Shown here: in pieces, positions 5,359-12,329 of the stretch | How the letters are laid out: the number at the start of each line of letters is the position of its first letter | How positions within the stretch are numbered: position 1 is the stretch's first letter | Origin: an uncultured Bacilli bacterium | GTDB taxonomy: Bacteria; Bacillota_I; Bacilli_A; RF39; UBA660 | Direction of reading: 5' to 3' | DNA: 18,734 nt | Assembly: GCA_947629395.1 (NCBI GenBank) | Contig: CANRDQ010000028.1 | Location: 1-18,734, forward strand | Notes under the pieces: generated by a model | The model's input: only the letters and a program-made list of their open reading frames with translations | What the model was told of the DNA's origin: nothing | The model's database searches: none | Translations under genes and position numbers: made by a program

Positions 5359-7773
5359 ATGTATCCACTTGGAAAGCAGTTTCAATTAAGTTATGATCAT
5401 ACTAAATCTGATGAGAAAACCATCATCAAAGGTAATAACTATAGATTTACTGTATTAACTGAACGTCTTATTCGTTTGGAATATAATCCAAAAGGAACCT
5501 TTGTTGATGCCCCAACACAACTTGTTATTAACCGAAATTTTGGAATACCGCAATATCAGGTTAAGCAAGATCCTCAGTTTTTACAAATTACTACTAAATA
5601 TTTTGATTTACTTTATGTTAAAGAACAACCTTTTATAGGAACTAAAGTAGATCCAATGCGAAATTTAAAAATCACTTTAAATAGTATGGATAGAGATAGA
5701 CAAAAATCTTGGTACTATGGACATCCTGAAGTTCGAAATCTTGGTGGAAATATGATATCTGTAGATATTCCTATTGATAAAAGATTTACCAAAGGACTTT
5801 ATTCGTTTGAAGGATTCTGTAGTATAGATGACTCTGAAAATAAAATTATTGCTATGGATGGAACCTTTATGGATAGAGATAGTGGTAGTGTTGATTTATA
5901 TATCTTTATGTATGATAAAGATTTTCCACTTGCACTACAAGACTATTATAAATTAACAGGTTATCCTAGTATGATTCCTCGTTATGCCTTAGGTAACTGG
6001 TGGAGTCGAAATATAACTTATGATGATGATTCTTTATGGAAGTTAATTAAAAAATTTGAAAAGAAGAAAGTCCCTCTTTCAGTTATATTGTTTGATAATG
6101 ATTGGCATTACCGTAATGTTGATAAATATAAAAATTTAGAGACAGGCTTTACTTTTAATACATCTTTATTTAAAAATCCTCAAAATACTATTGAAGAATT
6201 ACATAAAAGAGGAATTAAAGTAGGTCTTAAAGTTAATCCAGGAGGAGGTTTTTATCCTCATGAACAATTTTATGATATCGCTAAACAGTCTTTAGGACTT
6301 ACTGATTCTAAAGTGATTTTATTTGATCCTCTTAATCCTCGGTTAGTAGATGTTTATTTAAAGATATTTCTTCATCCTTTAGAGGCTTTAGGAGTAGACT
6401 TCTTCTGGAATGATTATAATGGTGATTTAAAACTACTAAACTTATGGGCTACTAACCATTATATGTATATGGATTCTACCCGTAATGAAAGAGGTTTAAT
6501 ATTATCACGTAATTCTATTTATGCTCCACACCGTTATCCTGTTTTATATGCTGGAAGTAGTAGTATCGGTTGGCAAGAATTAAAAGAAGTCGTTTTACAA
6601 CAAATAAATGCTGCTAATGTCGGAGTATCATGGTGGAGTCATGATGTTGGTGGAAATCATGGTGGTATTGAAGATTCTGATCTTTATCTACGTTATCTTC
6701 AATTTGCGGTATATTCTCCAATTTTACGTTTTCATTCAGCACGTGGAAAATATTATAAAAGAGAACCATGGAGTTGGGATGTTAAAACCGAAACTATTGC
6801 TGTTGATTATTTAAGGTTTCGTCATAGACTAATTCCTTACTTATATACAGAAGCTTATCAATATCATAAATTTGGTATACCTCTAGTACAACCACTTTAT
6901 TATAACTTTCCATGGATATATGATGATAAACTTTATAGAAATGAGTATTATTTTGGTTCTCAACTTATTGTTTGTCCAATTCTAGAAAAGATGGATCCAA
7001 CCATGAACCGAACTATTCACCGTTTTTATATTCCCGATGGAACTTGGTATGATTTTAAAACAGGTAAAAAGTTCCCAGGTAATAAAAAATATATTTCGTT
7101 CTATAAAGGTGAAGATTACCCAGTCTTTGCTCATTCAGGCTCAATAATTCCTCTTTCTAACAAAAGTAATTACAACAATACAGGAATTGCTACTGATATG
7201 GAAATTCATATTTTCCCAGGTGTTAGTAATTCTTATACATTATATGAAGATGATGGTTCTAGTAACTTATATGATAGAGGTTACTACTTAAAAACAGGTA
7301 TTGACTATAACTATTTAAAAAATAATTATACTGTAATTATTAGACCTATTGAAGGTAAGAGTGGAATAGTTCCTGAAAAGAGAAATTATAAAATTATGTT
7401 TAGAAATACTAAACAAGCTCAAGATGTTACAGTTTATCTAAATGATCAACCTATTCAAGCTTTATGTGGATCTGATGGTAATGATTTTGTAGTTTATATC
7501 AAAGAAGTTCCAACTGTTGGTCAAATAACTATTAACTGTAAAGGACAAGATATTGAAATTGAAGCAGTTCGTTTAATTAATGAAGATATAGATAGTATTT
7601 TAATGGACTTAAAGATTGATACTTATATCAAAGAAAAGATTGCCGCTATTATCTTCGGAGAAGATTCAATTCAAAAGAAAAGAATTGCTATTAGAAAACT
7701 AAAAAAAGAAGGATTATCCAAAGAGTATATGGATTTATTCTTAAAATTACTTCAATATATTGCTGAAGTATGA
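5359..7773 (+). CDS. Glycoside hydrolase family 31 protein (alpha-glucosidase-like)
   Basis: An 804-aa protein without signal peptide, so cytoplasmic. Residues ~25-190 are the N-terminal beta-sandwich, ~200-510 the (beta/alpha)8 barrel and ~530-735 the C-terminal beta domains, as in GH31. The family landmark SWWSHDVGGNHGG is at 426-438. The nucleophile position appears to be D352 in FFWNDYNGD. Where typical members have the acid/base Asp in a short G-D-T/N motif after RYP, this protein has AGSSSIGW (398-405), with no Asp. Residues ~737-804 form a charged, probably helical tail that ordinary GH31 proteins do not need. The substrate cannot be told; alpha-glucosides or related oligosaccharides are expected for the family. 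No sugar transporter is adjacent. The start at ATG 5359 follows AAGGAGG. The next gene begins 32 nt later and may be partly co-transcribed. Confidence 0.9.
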   Translation: MYPLGKQFQLSYDHTKSDEKTIIKGNNYRFTVLTERLIRLEYNPKGTFVDAPTQLVINRNFGIPQYQVKQDPQFLQITTKYFDLLYVKEQPFIGTKVDPMRNLKITLNSMDRDRQKSWYYGHPEVRNLGGNMISVDIPIDKRFTKGLYSFEGFCSIDDSENKIIAMDGTFMDRDSGSVDLYIFMYDKDFPLALQDYYKLTGYPSMIPRYALGNWWSRNITYDDDSLWKLIKKFEKKKVPLSVILFDNDWHYRNVDKYKNLETGFTFNTSLFKNPQNTIEELHKRGIKVGLKVNPGGGFYPHEQFYDIAKQSLGLTDSKVILFDPLNPRLVDVYLKIFLHPLEALGVDFFWNDYNGDLKLLNLWATNHYMYMDSTRNERGLILSRNSIYAPHRYPVLYAGSSSIGWQELKEVVLQQINAANVGVSWWSHDVGGNHGGIEDSDLYLRYLQFAVYSPILRFHSARGKYYKREPWSWDVKTETIAVDYLRFRHRLIPYLYTEAYQYHKFGIPLVQPLYYNFPWIYDDKLYRNEYYFGSQLIVCPILEKMDPTMNRTIHRFYIPDGTWYDFKTGKKFPGNKKYISFYKGEDYPVFAHSGSIIPLSNKSNYNNTGIATDMEIHIFPGVSNSYTLYEDDGSSNLYDRGYYLKTGIDYNYLKNNYTVIIRPIEGKSGIVPEKRNYKIMFRNTKQAQDVTVYLNDQPIQALCGSDGNDFVVYIKEVPTVGQITINCKGQDIEIEAVRLINEDIDSILMDLKIDTYIKEKIAAIIFGEDSIQKKRIAIRKLKKEGLSKEYMDLFLKLLQYIAEV

Positions 7774-7788
7774 TACTATATTTATAGT
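7751..7788 (+). promoter_or_regulatory. Possible promoter for the TasA-like gene
   Basis: Sequence overlapping the GH31 stop codon can be read as TTCAAT (7751-7756) with a 17-bp spacer to an extended -10 TGATACTAT (7771-7779), or as TTGCTG (7760-7765) with 17 bp to TATAGT (7783-7788). The first leaves a leader containing the ribosome binding site. No terminator separates GH31 from this gene, so read-through is also possible. Confidence 0.4.
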
Positions 7789-7805
7789 AGGAAAGGAGAT
7801 AAAAA

Positions 7806-8459
7806 ATGGAAAAAGATAGAAGTTCAAGAGTATTAGCAATAGCCGCTTTATTAATTGCTGTACTTGGTTTATCATTAGGTTTTGCTTCTTTTGCATCTAA
7901 CCTAAACATTAAAGCAAGTGCTACTGGAACTGCTAATCCTGAAGATTTTAAAGTTCAATTTTCATCTAAAGCAGTACCAGAGGAACTTACTGATGGAGAT
8001 GTTGCTCCAGAAGCAAGTGGAGCAACAGGAGAAACTGCTATTATCAATAATGAAGGTGAAAATCCTGAAATTACAAATTTAAAAGCTAGTTTTACTGCTC
8101 CAGGACAAACTGTAACTTATAAGTTCTATGCAAGAAATGTTGGTAAATATAAAGCATTCTTAAAAAATATTAGTTATGGAGAAGTATCTAGTAGCAGCAC
8201 TAAAGTATGTACAGCTTTAAAGACAACTACTCAAGGATTAGTTGATGCAGCTTGTAATCATATTAGTATTTCTACTAAAGTAGGAAGTGAAACAGCTACT
8301 ACAGGTTCTCAAAGTTATTCTAAACATGAGCTTTTAGTAAATAAGGATGAACTTGTTACAGTAACTATTTCTTATGAACAAACAGATGCCTTAGCAGATG
8401 GTGATTTCAAAGTAGAATTTGGTGATATCCAACTTCAATATAGTTCTGCAGATGCATAA
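7806..8459 (+). CDS. TasA-like secreted protein with SipW-type signal peptide
   Basis: A 217-aa exported protein, probably the main structural subunit of this locus. Residues 9-31 are a hydrophobic signal of the SipW-dependent type, with the pattern GLSLGFASFASNLNI; the last protein of the locus has the matching TIGYASFGNKLEI. The mature part (~40-217) is beta-rich. It contains a TasA/camelysin-like stretch (PGQTVTYKFYARNVGKYKAF, 99-118) and two cysteines, C135 and C150, that could form a disulfide outside the cell. It is rich in Ala, Ser, Thr and Glu. The AAAGGAG ribosome binding site at 7792-7798 is strong. A hairpin follows the gene before the signal peptidase gene, as expected for a subunit made in excess. 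The SipW-type signal is well supported; fibre formation is inferred from TasA. Confidence 0.82.
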   Translation: MEKDRSSRVLAIAALLIAVLGLSLGFASFASNLNIKASATGTANPEDFKVQFSSKAVPEELTDGDVAPEASGATGETAIINNEGENPEITNLKASFTAPGQTVTYKFYARNVGKYKAFLKNISYGEVSSSSTKVCTALKTTTQGLVDAACNHISISTKVGSETATTGSQSYSKHELLVNKDELVTVTISYEQTDALADGDFKVEFGDIQLQYSSADA

Positions 8460-8474
8460 AAATATACTGAAAAT

Positions 8475-8500
8475 GGCATAATTTTCTAATTATGCCTTTT
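8475..8500 (+). terminator. Intercistronic terminator/attenuator
   Basis: An 8-bp perfect stem (ggcataat at 8475-8482, complementary arm at 8489-8496) with a 6-nt loop, followed by only four T residues. It sits between the TasA-like gene and the signal peptidase gene. The short T-run suggests partial termination, which would give more of the first gene product than of the downstream ones. Confidence 0.65.
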
Positions 8501-8525
8501 GGTGTATTTATATAAAACTATTTTT

Positions 8526-8531
8526 AGGAGG
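8526..8531 (+). promoter_or_regulatory. Ribosome binding site deciding the signal peptidase start
   Basis: AGGAGG lies 6 nt before ATG 8538. An in-frame TTG at 8499 would overlap the attenuator hairpin and place this site inside the gene, so ATG 8538 is chosen. Confidence 0.8.
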
Positions 8532-8537
8532 AAAAAG

Positions 8538-9674
8538 ATGAAACGAGGTTACAGAAGATTACTAATTTTTGAAGCCATCTTAATACTTATTCTTTCTATG
8601 AATAGCTTTATATTTAAAATGTTAAGTGGTTATTACATGGTAATATTTTTATTACTCTTAACTATTGTTTTTAAATTTTTATTTGGTTTTGAAAAAGATA
8701 AACACAGATACACTAAAGATATAATATATGAAATATTAATTACTTTATTAATTTTCTTTCTTTTATTTTATTTAGCGGGATTATTTTTATCTTTTGCGAA
8801 AACAGGTAATTATTATACTTTAAATAATATATTTACCTTTATAATACCAATTATATTAACAATATGTTTAAAAGAGTTTTTACGTTATGAGATTATAACT
8901 AAATCAGAAGGAAGTAAATTACTTTATGTAAGTAGTTGTATTTTATTTATTTTTATAGATGTAACTACCGCTATAGGTTATAATAATTTTTCTTCTAAAT
9001 ATAGTACTTTTATATTTTTAGCGTTAACCTTATTACCTGCTATTAGTACTAATATTTCTTGTAGTTATATTAGTCAAAAGACAGGTTATAAACCAGTAAT
9101 AATTTATTTATTGATAATGAATCTTTATATTTATTTATTACCAGTTATTCCAAATCCTAATGAATATTTAACATCCCTAATAAGATTTTTATTACCTATT
9201 CTAGTTGCTTATAGAGTTTATAATTTTTATAAAAAAGATATAACTAAAAAAGAAGTAGAAGAGGTAGAAATTAGTAAAACTAATAAATTTATTGCGTTAC
9301 TTATTCCTACTATTATAGTTATATTTCTAGTATATATTACCTCTGGGTACTTTAAATACTGGGCTATAGCCATAATTTCAGGAAGTATGAGTCCTAATAT
9401 AAATAAAGGGGATGTAGTCATAGTTGAAAAAATCAATAAAGACTATAGTAAATTACGTAAAGGACAAGTAGTCGCATACAAATATCATGGTATAATTGTT
9501 GTCCATCGTTTAGAAAAAATCTTAAAAATAGGGGATACTTACTATTTCTATAGTAAAGGTGATGCCAATAAAGATATAGATAATTACCAAATTGATGAAG
9601 ATATGATTATAGGAGTAGTTAATTTAAAAATACCTTATATCGGTTATCCAACTGTTTGGTTAAATACATTGTGA
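8538..9674 (+). CDS. SipW-like (ER-type) signal peptidase I with polytopic N-terminus
   Basis: A 378-aa membrane protease expected to cut the SipW-type signal peptides encoded on both sides of it. The C-terminal ~110 residues form the catalytic domain: Ser283 in ISGSMSP, His323 in VVHRL and an Asp in SKGDANKD (D342). A His in place of the usual bacterial Lys marks the SipW/ER type. Before this domain lie about 250 residues with roughly eight or nine hydrophobic segments (8-27, 29-50, 63-87, 96-113, 127-147, 157-175, 185-205, 211-229 and 251-269). SipW itself is about 190 aa with far fewer segments, so this N-terminus is a large addition of unknown role. It lies between two genes whose products have SipW-type signals, and the next gene follows within 10 nt. 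Confidence 0.88.
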   Translation: MKRGYRRLLIFEAILILILSMNSFIFKMLSGYYMVIFLLLLTIVFKFLFGFEKDKHRYTKDIIYEILITLLIFFLLFYLAGLFLSFAKTGNYYTLNNIFTFIIPIILTICLKEFLRYEIITKSEGSKLLYVSSCILFIFIDVTTAIGYNNFSSKYSTFIFLALTLLPAISTNISCSYISQKTGYKPVIIYLLIMNLYIYLLPVIPNPNEYLTSLIRFLLPILVAYRVYNFYKKDITKKEVEEVEISKTNKFIALLIPTIIVIFLVYITSGYFKYWAIAIISGSMSPNINKGDVVIVEKINKDYSKLRKGQVVAYKYHGIIVVHRLEKILKIGDTYYFYSKGDANKDIDNYQIDEDMIIGVVNLKIPYIGYPTVWLNTL

Positions 9675-9680
9675 GGTGAG
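9674..9680 (+). promoter_or_regulatory. Ribosome binding site deciding the DUF5305-like start
   Basis: AGGTGAG overlaps the last base of the signal peptidase stop codon and lies 4 nt before ATG 9685. An in-frame GTG at 9676 is part of this site and is rejected as the start. Confidence 0.65.
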
Positions 9681-9684
9681 AAAA

Positions 9685-10776
9685 ATGAATGATTCTAGAC
9701 CTGTTAGATATAAGAAAAGATATAGATTAAAGAAATTTAGAGTTTATATAAGTTATCACATGAGAGTAGCTTTAAGCTTATTATTATTTATCATGTGCTT
9801 TGGTTTATGTCTTTTTGTAGCGACAAAAGCTGTAGATTATGAAAAAGCTAAAGTCGTAAATTACAATGAAGTAGGTAATGTTGATTATAAAGTATTTTTA
9901 AAAGATAATGAGTTTTATGATCAAAAATACTTAAGTAGAGGAATGGCTTATGTTAGTTCCCTAATTGATAAAATTAATATTGACTTAAATTATGATTTTA
10001 ATATTGATAGAAACATAGATTCTGACTTTAAATATCAAGTATTAGGACAATTAGTAATAGCTAGTAAAGATAATAATACTAATTATTTAACAAAAAATTA
10101 TGTTTTAAAAGAAGCATCTACTAAAAAACTTGAAGGAAAAACTTTAAATATAAAAGAATCTGTAGATATTGATTATGACTATTATAATGATTTAGCTAAT
10201 AAATTTAGATCTTCTTATGCAGTTGAAACTAATAGTTATTTAAAAGTATATTTACGAGTAATTAAAAATAGTAATGATAAAATTTTACCTTTAAATGATA
10301 CTAAAGAAGTTTCTGTAAATATACCTTTATCTGAAAAAACAGTAGAAATATCTTTAAAAGCTAAAAATGAAGATAGTAATAAATCAGTTATTTTAAGACC
10401 TTATTTAAAATTTGATGTACAAATGTTTATTTTAGAAATTATTACTTTAATTCTTTCTTCTATATGTATAGTTAAAGTTATTAGTTTATTATTCTTACTT
10501 GCCAATAAAAAAAGTAATTATGATATATATGTAAGTAAATTATTAAGGGATTATGATAGATTAATAGTTGAAACATCTACTTCTCCTAATTTTAGTAAGA
10601 ATAATATTATTGAGGTCAAAACCTTTGAGGAATTATTAGATGTTCGTGATAATTTAAAATTACCTATTATGTATTTTAAAGTAGTAGAACATATAAAATG
10701 TTATTTCTATATAAAACTTGATAATGATGTATATCTAGTAAAGGTTAAAGCTAATGACTTGGAGGGAAAAAGATGA
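9685..10776 (+). CDS. DUF5305-like membrane protein of the TasA-like locus
   Basis: A 363-aa protein with a basic N-terminus (residues 5-27), a membrane segment at ~28-48, an external beta-rich domain at ~50-242, a second membrane segment at ~245-274 and a cytoplasmic C-terminal domain at ~278-363. The stretch starting YKVFLKDNEFYDQKYLSRG and the overall two-pass layout match what I recall of DUF5305, a family often found next to signal-peptidase genes; the family name is from memory and not verified. No catalytic motif is seen. It may be an assembly or anchoring factor for the secreted proteins of the locus. Translation is coupled on both sides: its ribosome binding site overlaps the upstream stop, and its TGA overlaps the next ATG by 4 nt. 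Confidence 0.72.
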   Translation: MNDSRPVRYKKRYRLKKFRVYISYHMRVALSLLLFIMCFGLCLFVATKAVDYEKAKVVNYNEVGNVDYKVFLKDNEFYDQKYLSRGMAYVSSLIDKINIDLNYDFNIDRNIDSDFKYQVLGQLVIASKDNNTNYLTKNYVLKEASTKKLEGKTLNIKESVDIDYDYYNDLANKFRSSYAVETNSYLKVYLRVIKNSNDKILPLNDTKEVSVNIPLSEKTVEISLKAKNEDSNKSVILRPYLKFDVQMFILEIITLILSSICIVKVISLLFLLANKKSNYDIYVSKLLRDYDRLIVETSTSPNFSKNNIIEVKTFEELLDVRDNLKLPIMYFKVVEHIKCYFYIKLDNDVYLVKVKANDLEGKR

Positions 10777-12221
10777 AAAAACATCATACATTCTATCTAG
10801 TTGTATCTTTAATCTTTTTTTCTGTTTTAGCGCTGACAATAGGTTATGCTAGTTTTGGAAATAAACTAGAAATAGATGGTATATCGGCTGAAGTAAGACT
10901 TAATAAAGATATCAGAGTAACGGGAATTTCTCTTTATAATACAACTAATGGTGGAACATCTAATTATTATGAGTATAATCAAAAAAATAATGAATTAGGT
11001 CTAACTTTAGATAATGCCTCATCAACTGTTACTTATAAAGTACAACTTACTAATTTTGGCGATGTAGAAATGGGAGTTTTCCAAATAAAGAATCTTCCTA
11101 GTAATTTACAGTATGAAATTACAGGAGATTATAAAGAAAAAACCTCTGTTTGTGATAATTCTTCCAATTGTATTTTAGGAGCTCAAAGAGAATTTTATCT
11201 TACTATCAAATATAAAGATTCTAGTTCCTTTGATGCTAATAAAACAACCTATGATTTATTATTAGAATATGACTTTAGAAGAGTTTATACAGTTAAATAT
11301 GCACCAGGTGTCTCTAATGGAGTAACTTATCAAAATAAAATTATGGAAGGAGATACCTTAGTAGTAAAATTTACAAGTTATAAAAATAATTATTTAAGAA
11401 TAGCGATGGGGGATATGTTATTAACCCAAGATAAAGAATTTACTTTTGATAGTAATTACGTCTTAACTATTCCTAATGTAACAGATGATATTAGTATTTC
11501 TCGTGGTGCTATATCTTGGTCTAATCCTGCAACAGCCACTCCTACAACGTATGGAAATTACTTCATCTTAACTAATGGTGCTGGTGGAGGTTATGGTTAT
11601 GATCCTGATTATAGTGGACATAATGGTGTCTTTGAATATGATAGTGAAGGTGGTTTAGTATTAGATGAAGATAATCCTATTGCCACTTTACCTCTAGATT
11701 TATCGCAAGTTAATATAGGAGATGAATATACAGTTAATATCACGATTAAAGGTGATACTAGTCAATTGGGTCATCCTGATCATGGTTATGGTGGTAGTAT
11801 AGTTTCTATTTCCGCCACCGCAGGAAAATATTTATTCTGGCTTCGCTACTATAACAATTATTTAAATGTCTCTTCCTATGAAACAGCCGGTGCTATTGCT
11901 AAAGCTGAAGATTATACTAGACAAGGTTTTACCAGTTTAAACTTCTCCAAATATAGTAATAAAAAAGTTAACATTCAATTAACAGCGAGTCTTGGTGGTA
12001 AAAGTAAACTATATGTTAATGGTCAATTAATTCGTACCTTTGATGCTGGTTCCACACCAATGCAATTTGAATCTTCTACAATTGGAGATTTAAGACCTAA
12101 AAGAGGTTTAAAATTTTTAGGAACAATCTATGAAGTAGTTCTTTATGACTGTCCTCTTTTAGATAGTGAAATTCAAAATAACTGGTTAAGTGCCAAAGAA
12201 AATTATAATATTCCATCATAA
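10773..12221 (+). CDS. SipW-type secreted protein with C-terminal LamG-like lectin domain
   Basis: A 482-aa exported protein. Residues 8-28 are a signal of the SipW-dependent type (LTIGYASFGNKLEIDG), matching the 217-aa protein upstream. Residues ~45-170 are a TasA-like beta-sandwich with the phrase TYKVQLTNFGDVEMGVFQI and two close cysteines (C127 and C133). Residues ~172-245 form a small beta domain. Residues ~250-475 resemble a LamG/concanavalin-A-like fold: the pattern SKLYVNGQLIRTF followed by IGDLR and FLGTIYEVVLYDCPL is typical. Such domains bind carbohydrates or proteins. It has no sortase signal or membrane anchor, so it probably stays at the surface through the TasA-like subunit. 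Start overlaps the previous stop (ATGA), preceded by GGAGG. A strong terminator overlaps its stop codon. The adhesin role is inferred. Confidence 0.83.
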   Translation: MKKHHTFYLVVSLIFFSVLALTIGYASFGNKLEIDGISAEVRLNKDIRVTGISLYNTTNGGTSNYYEYNQKNNELGLTLDNASSTVTYKVQLTNFGDVEMGVFQIKNLPSNLQYEITGDYKEKTSVCDNSSNCILGAQREFYLTIKYKDSSSFDANKTTYDLLLEYDFRRVYTVKYAPGVSNGVTYQNKIMEGDTLVVKFTSYKNNYLRIAMGDMLLTQDKEFTFDSNYVLTIPNVTDDISISRGAISWSNPATATPTTYGNYFILTNGAGGGYGYDPDYSGHNGVFEYDSEGGLVLDEDNPIATLPLDLSQVNIGDEYTVNITIKGDTSQLGHPDHGYGGSIVSISATAGKYLFWLRYYNNYLNVSSYETAGAIAKAEDYTRQGFTSLNFSKYSNKKVNIQLTASLGGKSKLYVNGQLIRTFDAGSTPMQFESSTIGDLRPKRGLKFLGTIYEVVLYDCPLLDSEIQNNWLSAKENYNIPS

Positions 12222-12245
12222 AAGACTTTTTAAAGTCTTTTTTTT
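12221..12245 (+). terminator. Rho-independent terminator ending the TasA-like locus
   Basis: Stem aaagacttt (12221-12229) with its complement (12232-12240), followed by a continuous T-run to 12245. In RNA the inner pairs would open to make a normal loop. It starts at the last base of the LamG protein stop codon. Confidence 0.9.
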
Positions 12246-12294
12246 GTAAACTAAAATGTCAATTTTAAGAGAAACCAAGTAAAAAAAACATAAA

Positions 12295-12324
12295 TATATT
12301 ATAATTATAATATATGATAGGAGG
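12295..12324 (+). promoter_or_regulatory. Probable promoter -10 region and ribosome binding site of the 588-aa gene
   Basis: Two consecutive TATAAT hexamers (12300-12305 and 12306-12311) lie before the AGGAGG at 12319-12324. No convincing -35 box is seen. The upstream terminator implies that a promoter is needed here. Confidence 0.35.
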
Positions 12325-12329
12325 TAGCT

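Noticed and set aside
6608..6814. Second-frame open reading within GH31
   Set aside because: The overlapping frame is fully explained by the conserved GH31 catalytic region.
7691..7909. Antisense open frame over the end of GH31 and start of the TasA-like gene
   Set aside because: It lies opposite two well-supported genes, has no ribosome binding site logic and resembles the reverse reading of hydrophobic codons.
8499..8537. TTG-initiated N-terminal extension of the signal peptidase
   Set aside because: It begins in the attenuator hairpin T-run and contains the AGGAGG ribosome binding site that serves ATG 8538.
9227..9436. Minus-strand open frame opposite the signal peptidase
   Set aside because: It is the shadow of a membrane segment and the catalytic Ser region.
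7771..9674. Mycoplasma-type genetic code (TGA as Trp)
   Set aside because: TGA ends the GH31, signal peptidase and DUF5305-like genes at natural family ends, and Trp is encoded by TGG throughout.
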